Positions 1 to 7,020 of a stretch of 64,000 bases of DNA are shown piece after piece. Source of the stretch: Novosphingobium sp. (GTDB lineage: Bacteria; Pseudomonadota; Alphaproteobacteria; Sphingomonadales; Sphingomonadaceae); contig NZ_JBCNLP010000006.1 in NCBI RefSeq assembly GCF_039595395.1, positions 563,001-627,000 of the forward strand. Reading direction: 5' to 3'. The position numbers were made by a program, and so were the translations under genes. The notes under the pieces were generated by a model, which did not search any database, was not told the DNA's origin, and was given only the letters and a program-made list of their open reading frames with translations. The first letter of the stretch is position 1, and every line of letters begins with the position of its first letter.

Positions 1-138
1 GGTGACGACGATGGCATTGGTGTCCTGGATATCCTGTTCCGCGCTGGCGGACTGTGGTCTCTCGTTGTCTTGTGCCGCGACGGATGTCGCAATCAGTGCC
101 GATGCACAGGTGGATACGAGCAGAATCCCTCGAATCAT
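1..138 (-). CDS. TonB-dependent receptor, N-terminal fragment (cut by window edge)
   Basis: Reading the minus strand from an ATG at 138-136 gives 46 codons that run off the window. The translation begins MIRGILLVSTCASALIATSV, a typical signal peptide ending near VAAQD, and reaches a run ending in NAIVVT. A signal peptide followed by a short acidic stretch and an IVVT segment is the usual start of sphingomonad outer-membrane TonB receptors, just before the plug domain; the same IVVT run is seen in the receptor at 13407. The substrate cannot be judged from 46 residues. The TetR gene upstream reads in the same direction, with an inverted repeat between them. Confidence 0.65.
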   Translation of the reverse strand, partial: MIRGILLVSTCASALIATSVAAQDNERPQSASAEQDIQDTNAIVVT

Positions 139-232
139 TGACCGCCCCTTTCAGTCGTGGGGCCGCGGCGATTGTTCGCCATCAGTCCCCCCTTCTCCTG
201 ATGGGAAGGTCGCTTATCCGGGATGGCAGGTC

Positions 233-264
233 AACATATTTCTTTCTGGGAAAAGAAATATGTT
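233..264. promoter_or_regulatory. Perfect 13-bp inverted repeat between TetR gene and TonB receptor gene
   Basis: The arms AACATATTTCTTT (233-245) and AAAGAAATATGTT (252-264) are exact reverse complements around a 6-base spacer. The element overlaps the TetR stop codon and lies about 95 bp upstream of the receptor start. It is AT-rich and has no adjacent T-run, so a dyad operator for the TetR protein fits better than a Rho-independent terminator, though a terminator is not excluded. Confidence 0.5.
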
Positions 265-982
265 ACAGCGTGTTTCCGAACTCCTGTTCAGGCCCTTGTG
301 AAACGTTGCAAAGTGCACGAATTCCCGCTGCGACAAAGGCGGGCAAGCGATCGGCAATCCCCGCGAAATCCGAGGAACTGACCTCCCCGTCCGAGATCCT
401 GTCGATACGCCCGGTCTGGCCTAGCGAGAAGGTGAAGGCCCCGGTCAAGAAGTGATAGCCCCAGTAAAGCGAAGCGAGCGGGGCATTGGGCATCAGCCGC
501 TGCATGTCCGCGATCAGGACCTTGGAGACATCGTCGAACACTTCGGACATCAGCGAATGCATCGCCCCGCGCGAGCTGTTCACATAGGCGACGATGGCAG
601 CGTAATTGCGGTGCCCGTCGCTTTCCTGGGCCATGTCGAAACCAGGGCGAACAAAGGCATCGATCAGCCCTTCCAGCGTTCCGCGGTCACCGAACTCCTG
701 CCGATAGGCGTCCAGCGCCTTGTAACGTGCGGCGTTGATCAAAGGGCCGCGCCGGCGGAACACGGCCGCGAAGAGCTTCTCCTTGTCGCCGAAGTAGTAA
801 CGCATCAGCGAGGTGTCGATCCCCGCGATGGCCGCCACGCTGGCCAGCGTGGTCCCATTGTATCCTTTCGCGGCGAATTCCGCCTCGGCGTGGTCGAGGA
901 TGAGGGTCATCGATTCCTCGCGCCGCTCGGCATTGGGGCGGCGGGACGAGATGGAGGGGGAGTCGGCTGGCTTCTTCGTCAC
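263..982 (-). CDS. TetR/AcrR family transcriptional regulator
   Basis: The 239-aa protein has a TetR-type N-terminal helix-turn-helix at about residues 24-70, with the landmarks FAAKGYNGTTLASVAAIAGI, LMRYYFGDKEKLF and AVF. A C-terminal ligand or dimer domain follows, of the long AcrR/CecR-like kind (WGYHFLTGAFTFSLGQTGRI). The start is GTG at 982-980; no upstream ATG is available in frame. It is a DNA-binding repressor whose ligand is unknown. It reads toward the TonB receptor at the window edge, with a palindrome in between that could be its operator, so local control of outer-membrane uptake is a reasonable inference. Confidence 0.85.
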   Translation of the reverse strand: MTKKPADSPSISSRRPNAERREESMTLILDHAEAEFAAKGYNGTTLASVAAIAGIDTSLMRYYFGDKEKLFAAVFRRRGPLINAARYKALDAYRQEFGDRGTLEGLIDAFVRPGFDMAQESDGHRNYAAIVAYVNSSRGAMHSLMSEVFDDVSKVLIADMQRLMPNAPLASLYWGYHFLTGAFTFSLGQTGRIDRISDGEVSSSDFAGIADRLPAFVAAGIRALCNVSQGPEQEFGNTL

Positions 983-1306
983 GATCGATCCGCTTGCGGT
1001 GTCAGGCGACCTTTCCGCCTGACGGGGTTGGGCGGACAGATAGCAACATCGGGCGGCGACGCGAAGAGGGCGCGCAACGAAGTGTCAAGGCGTGTGGGAC
1101 GCATGCGCTCCGTCAGTTGCGGGTCTCTCCGGCGGGTGTTTGCCGGTATGGCTTCGCGCGGGCCTGTTGTGCGGGATCGGCTGGCGACCCGCTCCGCCTT
1201 TGGGAAAGCTGGTGGTGAAATGGTCGTTCAGCGCGCGCGCGTCCAGGGCGTGTGGGACACGCCTCACGACGGCGGTTGAGGTTCGTGCATGGCGGTCGGA
1301 TCAGGC
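983..1306. other. Intergenic region without a supported gene
   Basis: No open frame here resembles a protein. The stretch contains a 12-bp direct repeat GGCGTGTGGGAC (1089-1100 and 1247-1258). The second copy continues into a 7-bp hairpin, GGCGTGT-GGG-ACACGCC (1247-1263), which could act as a terminator for the small minus-strand gene that ends at 1307. Confidence 0.5.
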
Positions 1307-1546
1307 TTATGCGTCGCGTCCCCTGCTTTCATACCAGTCCTGACGGCCTGTGTCCTCTACCGCCCAGATCCAGGCATCGTTGAAGGCTGCGGTCGAGAAG
1401 CTGAACTCCTGGCGGGCCAGATCACGATAGCCATCCTTGGTGTGAAGCTTGGGCTTGCCTTCACTCATGTGCGGTATCAGCCAGTCGCGGCATCTCTCCC
1501 GATCTTCCCGCGCACGGGCTGCTGAAAGGGCACGGTTGGTTTTCAT
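1307..1546 (-). CDS. Small hypothetical protein, 79 aa
   Basis: The protein is 79 aa with a basic N-terminus, MKTNRALSAAR, and a coherent soluble C-terminal half containing KDGYRDLARQEF, FNDAWIWAVEDTG and QDWYESRGRDA. The composition (Trp and acidic residues in amphipathic blocks) is unlike the antisense shadow frames around it. It recalls small conserved proteins of sphingomonads ending in a DWYE-R-R motif, but no function is known to me. It stands alone, with intergenic DNA on both sides. Confidence 0.55.
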   Translation of the reverse strand: MKTNRALSAARAREDRERCRDWLIPHMSEGKPKLHTKDGYRDLARQEFSFSTAAFNDAWIWAVEDTGRQDWYESRGRDA

Positions 1547-2046
1547 CGGATAGGTCCATCAAGCTGTACGATCGGGTCTTGCATGGCTCTTTACCCGTCG
1601 CTCGGCGGGAGGCCAGCAGGAAAAAGGCGAGCGCTGGCGAACAGGCTCGGACTCTGACTGCGCGAGCAAGGCAGCGGATGATCGGGGACTTGCCGGAGAT
1701 GAGGCTCACGCGGAGACTCGATGAACGAACGGCCGCTTTCGATTGGCCCGTCGCGAACGATGAATGGCGGCTTTGTCAGCGGGAACGACCGCAGCGATCA
1801 GCTCTCGGCCGGGCTACCTTTAGCTGAGCGATAGGTCGTGGGAGCCGGAACGGCAGGTTGAAAAGCTATAAAGGTCATCTTGGGCTTGGGAAGCGCGAAC
1901 ATTGCCTTGCTGCCAGAGGGTCTTATTAACTTCATGTAATACGCATAAGTAATTTAATAAATAATATTTTATAATTTAAGGCATTGTAGGCTGTAGTAGT
2001 TTGTTGTAATTTTCAATAAATCATAAAGTTATTTTCTGGTTTAGTT
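1547..2046. other. Intergenic region with AT-rich tract
   Basis: There is no convincing gene. An 82-codon frame at 1579-1827 is Arg-rich and low in information. From about 1917 to 2046 the sequence becomes strikingly AT-rich (runs such as TAATTTAATAAATAATATTT) compared with the GC-rich surroundings, right up to the stop of the response-regulator gene at 2047. It may be a transcription-ending zone or the remnant of an insertion. Confidence 0.5.
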
Positions 2047-2679
2047 TCATAGATTCAATATCCGTTCCGCCACGCGTCCAAGATCAAGCAGCGATGTTGC
2101 CTTCATTTTTCGCATCATTTGAGATCGGCAGACTTTCACAGTAATCTCGCTCAGGCCAAGGTTGGCAGCAATCTGCTTGGAAAGCTGCCCTTCAAGGATC
2201 ATGCCCATCACCTGGCGTTCCCGCCCCGAAAGCGAGGCATATCGCAACCGCAGATCCGCCGCAGCAGCGGCCTCGTGCCGGTGTGCGCGGCTTTGGGCAA
2301 GGCCGGCGTAGATCGCATCGAGCAAATCCTGATCCTTGAAAGGCTTGGTCAGGAATTCGATTGCCCCGGCTTTCATCGCGCGGACCGACATCGGAATATC
2401 GCCATGAGCGGTGATGAACACCACCGGGATATGCTCATGAATTGGCGCCAGATCCTGCTGGAAATCGAGCCCGTTCCTGCCCGGCATGCGGATATCCAGA
2501 ATCAGGCACAGCGGCATGTCGGGCAGCGGCCAGCCCAGAAACTCGCGGGGCGAGGCAAAGCTATGCGTTGCCATCCCGACCGAATCGAACAGATTTTCCA
2601 GTGCTTGGCGCATCGAGGGATCATCGTCGATGATCAGAACCGCGCCATCGATGCCTTGGGACGACGGAACATCGTTCAT
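2047..2679 (-). CDS. FixJ-family two-component response regulator
   Basis: This is a 210-aa protein. The receiver domain has an acidic pocket at DDD (residues 18-20), phospho-acceptor Asp62 in LDIRMPGRNG, and a conserved Lys in FLTKPF. A LuxR/FixJ helix-turn-helix follows (SGRERQVMGMILEGQLSKQIA and LSEITVKVCRSQMMRKM). The ATG at 2679 is chosen because its last base position is shared with the TGA of the upstream kinase gene (TGATG overlap); the longer frame into the kinase gene is not needed. The pair is a textbook kinase-regulator operon. The output genes are unknown. Confidence 0.93.
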   Translation of the reverse strand: MNDVPSSQGIDGAVLIIDDDPSMRQALENLFDSVGMATHSFASPREFLGWPLPDMPLCLILDIRMPGRNGLDFQQDLAPIHEHIPVVFITAHGDIPMSVRAMKAGAIEFLTKPFKDQDLLDAIYAGLAQSRAHRHEAAAAADLRLRYASLSGRERQVMGMILEGQLSKQIAANLGLSEITVKVCRSQMMRKMKATSLLDLGRVAERILNL

Positions 2680-3767
2680 CAAACCCCCTCCTTTTCGCCG
2701 GGCAAGGTGAAACAGAAACGCGCGCCGCGCAACGTACCGGGCTCCGCGCGGATATGGCCGCCATGCGCCTCGATGATGGAGCGGCATATTGACAGACCGA
2801 TCCCCATGCCGCCCCGCTTGGTGGAGCGGAAGGCATCGAACAGATCCCCGGCGACCGCTGGATCGATGCCGGTGCCCGAATCCTCGACCTCGATCATCAC
2901 TCCGCTCGCGCCCGAAGGTGCAGAGGCGATCCGGATGTCCCGCTCCCCCTCGGGCGCGGCCTCGATTGCGTCGATCGCGTTCGAGACCAGATTGAGCACC
3001 ACCTGCTGGAGCTGGATGGAATCGCCCTGAATCACCGGCAGCGTGCCGGACAGGCCGGTGCGCACCGCGATCCTGCTATGGCGCAACCGGCTCTGCATCA
3101 GCGCCAGCACCTCATGCACCACATCGTTGATGTTGATGCCGGTCTTCTCGACAGGCGCATGGCTGGCCAGCGCGCGGACCCGGTTGATGACCACGCTGGC
3201 ACGCGTGGCATCGTTGACGATGCTATCGATCGAGGCGGTGGCCTTCGCCATATTGGGCGGGTCGCTGCGCATCCAGCGCATGCCGGCATGCGCATTGGTG
3301 ACGATGGCGGCCAGCGGCTGGTTGACCTCATGCGCGATCGAGGCGGCCATTTCGCCCAGCGTCATGATCCGCGCGACATGGGCAAGATGGGCCTGTGCCC
3401 GCTCGGCCATGACCCGCGCCGCCTCGATGCTGACGGCCAGCCATGTCGTCGCTGCAATCGCCGTCAGGCTGATCACGGTGTTGGCGATGCCGCTGCGAAA
3501 ATTTCCTCCCGGCGTCAGGACGAAGCTGGCGACCGTCAGCGCGATGCAGGCCGCAGAGGTTATGACCACGCCTTGCGTGCGGCAAAACCGCGTGGAGAGC
3601 AGGACGACAACGACATAGAAGGTCGCGGCGGCCACTTCATATTTGGTCACCGTGTCGATGATGAAGATGGCCACACTCAACAGCAGCGTCACCAGCGGCA
3701 GTGCGGCAGACCGCAGAAGGCCCGAAGGACGTGTGGAGCTGTCAGGCCTGGTGTCGTGAAGAGCCAT
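2679..3767 (-). CDS. Membrane histidine kinase, FixL-like without PAS domain
   Basis: About 362 aa from the ATG at 3767 (GGTGA upstream); an in-frame start 66 bases earlier is possible. Three or four hydrophobic segments occupy roughly residues 22-115. A dimerisation helix with phospho-accepting His in ASIAHEVNQPL (about residue 146) follows, then the N box (NLVSNAIDA), the G1 box (EDSGTGI) and the G2 box (GMGIGLSICRSIIEAHGG). The SIAHEVNQPLAAIV signature is that of the FixL/DctB-type HisKA family. No haem PAS domain is present, so the signal is probably sensed in the membrane region. It is translationally coupled to the FixJ-like partner. Confidence 0.92.
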   Translation of the reverse strand: MALHDTRPDSSTRPSGLLRSAALPLVTLLLSVAIFIIDTVTKYEVAAATFYVVVVLLSTRFCRTQGVVITSAACIALTVASFVLTPGGNFRSGIANTVISLTAIAATTWLAVSIEAARVMAERAQAHLAHVARIMTLGEMAASIAHEVNQPLAAIVTNAHAGMRWMRSDPPNMAKATASIDSIVNDATRASVVINRVRALASHAPVEKTGININDVVHEVLALMQSRLRHSRIAVRTGLSGTLPVIQGDSIQLQQVVLNLVSNAIDAIEAAPEGERDIRIASAPSGASGVMIEVEDSGTGIDPAVAGDLFDAFRSTKRGGMGIGLSICRSIIEAHGGHIRAEPGTLRGARFCFTLPGEKEGV

Positions 3768-3953
3768 GATTTTCACCGAATGTAAGTGCGCAAGGCTTCG
3801 ATCATTCCGGATCGATGATGGGATGGATAGCACCGCGCGCCGCCGCGATCAGGCCGTGAGATAGCTGCACGCCCCGGTGGCGACAAGCGCGCGATCGATC
3901 GCTCTTTCTGCCCGATACACTCACGCGCCGCCGATACCCGAGTATAGTTGTAA

Positions 3954-3972
3954 TATACCCCCAGGGGGTATA
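3954..3972. promoter_or_regulatory. CsoR/FrmR-type operator-like palindrome
   Basis: TATACCCCC (3954-3962) and GGGGGTATA (3964-3972) are exact reverse complements around a single A. ATACCCCC...GGGGGTAT dyads are the recognition pattern of the CsoR/RcnR/FrmR/CstR family of metal, aldehyde or persulfide sensing repressors. It lies in the promoter region shared by the kinase and NRAMP genes. No gene for such a repressor is in the window, so the regulator would act in trans. Confidence 0.45.
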
Positions 3973-4181
3973 GATCGCCGTCACGCAAGGCAAGGGTCGC
4001 AAGGCTCCTGCGGCGTGATCCTGCCCGACCGGGCCGGGTCCGGAATGGCATGACAGGGGAACAGCATGGAACCGCGATCTAGCACCGCCCCCTCGGAGAG
4101 CGACAGTCGACGCCAGCCGTCGATTGTGAGCCTTCCGCAGGACCGGATCATGACCTGGGCCCGCCCTGCCGCCGCGCAAGC

Positions 4182-4252
4182 CTCAGCGTTCAATCGCTGA
4201 GCCTTCCCGGCCAGGCCGCCCGGGTTCGAACAAAAGTTTGAACTCAAGGAGG
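4182..4252 (+). promoter_or_regulatory. Structured leader with two hairpins and strong Shine-Dalgarno before the NRAMP operon
   Basis: Hairpin one is CTCAGCG (4182-4188) with CGCTGAG (4195-4201). Hairpin two is GTTCGAAC (4224-4231) with GTTTGAAC (4236-4243), an 8-bp RNA stem with one G-U pair and an AAAA loop. An almost ideal ribosome site, AAGGAGG, follows at 4246-4252, five bases before ATG 4258. The stems could gate translation, but no known riboswitch class was recognised. Confidence 0.35.
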
Positions 4253-4257
4253 TGGCC

Positions 4258-4500
4258 ATGGCCGCGCTTCACCTATTCACGTCGCATGCGGCGCCTCTGG
4301 CGCCCTCTTATGCCCGCGCAGCATTTGCGCAGGCCGCATCCACGCAGGCCGAGGTCCTGTCCATCAGGTCGGAGCTCGTCATGGGCTGGGCAATGGGGAA
4401 GGACGGCCATCCGGCCGCAAGCTGGCACGTCGAGCGATCGGCCAAGCGGCCATCCCTGCCGGTCTGTGCGGACCATCCCTTCCTCGATGCGGAGGGCTAG
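4258..4500 (+). CDS. Small hypothetical protein upstream of NRAMP transporter, 80 aa
   Basis: The 80-aa frame starts at ATG 4258 behind AAGGAGG, one of the best ribosome sites in the window. It ends at TAG 4498-4500, four bases before the NRAMP ATG. The protein is Ala-rich and largely featureless (MAALHLFTSHAAPLAPSYAR at the start), with a mildly amphipathic middle and no domain I recognise. The ribosome site and spacing suggest real translation, perhaps as a leader gene that couples translation to the transporter. Confidence 0.5.
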   Translation: MAALHLFTSHAAPLAPSYARAAFAQAASTQAEVLSIRSELVMGWAMGKDGHPAASWHVERSAKRPSLPVCADHPFLDAEG

Positions 4501-4504
4501 GGCC

Positions 4505-6388
4505 ATGAACAACATCCCTGCTGGCGAAACGCTTGTCGATCACCGCCCCGCCAACGCCGCATCTCCGGAGCGGCCCCTCACGATGGCCGAACCGGGCGGC
4601 CGGCCCCCGCGCCTGCCCGCCGTGCTGGACAGCGCGCATCTCGGCGATATCGAAGGGGCTTTCGGGACGATCCGGCAGCATGATACGCTGCGCCGCAAGA
4701 GCTGGAAGGCGCGGCTGACCACGCTGCTGGCGATCATCGGACCCGGCCTGATCGTGATGGTCGGCGACAATGACGCGGGTGCTTTCGGCACCTACACGCA
4801 GGCCGGGCAGAATTACGGCGTGTCGCTGCTCTGGGCGCTGATGCTGCTGATCCCGGTGCTGTATGTGAATCAGGAGATGGTCGCCCGCCTTGGGGCGGTC
4901 ACCGGCGTCGGCCATGCGCGGCTGATCTTCGCCCGCTTCGGTCGTTTCTGGGGCGCCTTCAGCGTCATCGATCTGGTGCTGCTCAATGCGCTGACCATCG
5001 TCACCGAATTCATCGGCATCACCTTTGTGCTGCGCTATTTCGGTGTGCCGAAAATCCCCGGACTGCTGGCCGCAGGGGTCTTCATCATCGGCGCGGTGAG
5101 CACCGGCAGCTTCCGGCAGTTCGAGCGCCTTGCCATGCTGCTTGTGGCCGGCAGCCTGCTGCTGCTGCCCGTGCTTGTCCTTGTGCATCCGCCCATCGGC
5201 GTGATCGCGCACGGGCTGTTGGTGCCGCAATGGCCCGCCCATTCCGACACGGCAGCGGTGATGCTGCTGCTGATCGCGATTGTGGGCACCACTGTCGCGC
5301 CTTGGCAGCTCTTTTTCCAGCAGAGCTACATCGTCGACAAACGCATCACCCCGGCCTTCAGCGCCTATGCGAAGGTCGACCTGTGGCTGGGCATCGGCCT
5401 CGTCATGATCGGTGCCGTGGCCATGGTGGCCTTTTCCGCTGCGCTCTTCGCCGGAAAGCCCGGCTTCGGACACTTTTCCGATACGGGCGGCATTCTCGCC
5501 GCGCTGCATGACCATGTCGGGCCCTATGCCGCGGCCTTCTTCGGCATCGCTTTGCTGGATGCCTGCCTGATCGGGGCGGCGGCAGTTTCGCTGGCCACAT
5601 CCTATGCCATCGCCGACGTCTTGCAGGTTCGGCATTCGTTGCATCGCAAGATCACCGATGCGACCGGGTTCTACCTCGCCTATGGCATTCTCATCGCCAT
5701 TGCCGGGGGACTGGTGGCGATCTCCAGCGACGCTTTCCTCGGCTTTCTGACCAATGCGGTGCAGGCTCTGGCGGGTGTGCTGTTGCCCAGCGCAACGGTC
5801 TTCCTGCTGCTGCTCTGCAACGATCGCGCGGTGCTGGGCCCCTGGTGCAATGGGCTGGGCCGCAACCTCTTCACGGGCATGGTGATCTGGGTGCTGGTGC
5901 TGCTGTCGATCATCCTCACTCTGGCCACGATCTTCCCGACTGTCAGCGGAGCCGTCATGCTCAAGATCCTGATCGGCGGCGGCATGCTGGGGCTGATCGG
6001 CCTGCTGCTGGCCCTGGCACCGCGCGACCGCCGCCATGGTGGTCGAAACGGTGGACGTGACCGGGCCTTTGTACGGATGACATCGCATGAACGCCGGACC
6101 TGGCGGATGCCGCCGCTCGACCATCTGCCCGACTCGGCCATGACGATGATGACCATGTTGTGGATGGGGGTGCTGCGCGGTTACCTGCTGATTGCCGTCG
6201 CCCTGATCGCCGTGAAGGTGGCCGAAGCGGCAACCGGTGTCACGCTTCATATCCCGCAGTTCGACATCGCCGGGCCGCCAAACCCCGGTGAGGCGGACAA
6301 GGCCCTGCCGCAAGGTCAGCCGCCGCACGCGAAGGAGGCGATCCGCCTGCCCCGCGCCCTGAGCGACGTGCGGGATGGAGGGTCCTGA
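4505..6388 (+). CDS. NRAMP (SLC11)-family divalent metal transporter with non-canonical metal site
   Basis: The 627-aa membrane protein has a long hydrophilic N-terminus (about 70 residues) and about eleven or more hydrophobic segments. TM1 carries GPGLIVMVGDNDAG...TYTQAG. When aligned on TQAG, the usual DPGN metal motif becomes DAGA (residues 90-93): the Asp is kept and the Asn is lost. In TM6 the usual MPH becomes APW (residues 265-267), so the metal-coordinating Met is Ala. Loss of this Met is the feature reported for NRAMP-related magnesium transporters, so Mg2+ rather than Mn2+/Fe2+ may be carried. The start follows a small coupled gene. A hydrophilic segment before the last TM is rich in Arg and Gly. 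Confidence 0.85.
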   Translation: MNNIPAGETLVDHRPANAASPERPLTMAEPGGRPPRLPAVLDSAHLGDIEGAFGTIRQHDTLRRKSWKARLTTLLAIIGPGLIVMVGDNDAGAFGTYTQAGQNYGVSLLWALMLLIPVLYVNQEMVARLGAVTGVGHARLIFARFGRFWGAFSVIDLVLLNALTIVTEFIGITFVLRYFGVPKIPGLLAAGVFIIGAVSTGSFRQFERLAMLLVAGSLLLLPVLVLVHPPIGVIAHGLLVPQWPAHSDTAAVMLLLIAIVGTTVAPWQLFFQQSYIVDKRITPAFSAYAKVDLWLGIGLVMIGAVAMVAFSAALFAGKPGFGHFSDTGGILAALHDHVGPYAAAFFGIALLDACLIGAAAVSLATSYAIADVLQVRHSLHRKITDATGFYLAYGILIAIAGGLVAISSDAFLGFLTNAVQALAGVLLPSATVFLLLLCNDRAVLGPWCNGLGRNLFTGMVIWVLVLLSIILTLATIFPTVSGAVMLKILIGGGMLGLIGLLLALAPRDRRHGGRNGGRDRAFVRMTSHERRTWRMPPLDHLPDSAMTMMTMLWMGVLRGYLLIAVALIAVKVAEAATGVTLHIPQFDIAGPPNPGEADKALPQGQPPHAKEAIRLPRALSDVRDGGS

Positions 6389-7020
6389 CATGATGCGCCC
6401 TCCATGGACGAGCCCCCTCCGGCGGCATGCATATGCCTGCTTCCACCGGCCCCGAGGCAAGCCTTGTGTCCCTGCTGGCGCAAGCCGCCGGCTTGACCCG
6501 CAGGTCTGGCTTCGGCCCGCGACAATGGCCATTGTCAGACACGCGCCGCAGACCGCCCCGGTTCGATCACTGCCCCGAGCACAGTCACGTCGCGGCGGCA
6601 CCGGGAACTGGCAGCAATCGCTGGTCCGGACGTTGTGGTTCCGGCGGTTGCGGCAGCACTGCTACCTGCTGCTCGCGCACTGGATCATGAAAACCGCTTT
6701 CGCACTGGCCATGAAGCGATGGATCAGTCCGGCGACCGTGCGCTTTGCATGTCGCCAGTCGGCCCGTCTCTCCAGACGTTCGCTGGCGATCTGGCACGCG
6801 CAGCGCTGATCACCGCCGAGGCCCGCTCAAGGCCGAGATGATCTGAAACCCGCCGACCGCGCAGAGAGCCGCGCGGTTGGCCACAGTCCGCCTGTCCGCC
6901 CGCCACAATCGCGTGGGGCAGCCAGGCGGCAACACCCCCGAACATCCCACAAGCGGCAAGAGCGGCTCCACCGATACGGCGGAGCGCGACCTCTCCGCAT
7001 GCCTGCATCTGGAGTCGATC
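6389..7020. other. Intergenic region before TonB receptor
   Basis: 632 bp. Open frames exist on both strands (for example 6375-6809) but are Arg/Pro/Cys-rich, overlap each other and look like GC-rich noise. No clear promoter or riboswitch was recognised. A weak likeness to cobalamin-riboswitch boxes near 6890-6950 did not hold up. Confidence 0.45.

Larger units (their letters stand above)
3768..4257. other. Divergent promoter region with operator-like palindrome and leader hairpins
   Basis: This 490-bp region separates the leftward kinase gene from the rightward 80-aa gene and NRAMP gene. It codes for no recognisable protein. It contains a 9-bp palindrome (3954-3972) and two RNA hairpins (4182-4201 and 4224-4243) just ahead of a strong ribosome site, listed separately. 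Confidence 0.6.

Noticed and set aside
1089..1263. Direct repeat GGCGTGTGGGAC as a transposon or att site
   Set aside because: Only 12 bp, with no flanking recombinase and no target duplication; noted only as a repeat with a hairpin.
4218..4245. GGGTTCGAA resembling a tRNA T-arm
   Set aside because: No matching acceptor stem, anticodon arm or second half of the T-stem; the segment is better explained as a hairpin before the ribosome site.
4379..6601. 740-aa open frame antisense to the NRAMP gene
   Set aside because: It is His/Gln/Asp/Arg-rich, which is what antisense reading of a GC-rich membrane gene yields; the plus-strand product is a clear transporter.
6375..6809. 144-aa frame between NRAMP and TonB receptor genes
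   Set aside because: Overlaps the NRAMP stop, has no ribosome site, and its Arg/Pro/Cys-rich sequence resembles neither a domain nor a signal protein.
6870..6960. Possible cobalamin riboswitch upstream of the TonB receptor at 7021
   Set aside because: Fragments like GCAGCCAGG and a C-rich block recall B12 boxes, but the conserved core (GCCACTG, CCCCGCAACTG, CCAGGAGACC) is not present in the right order on either strand.
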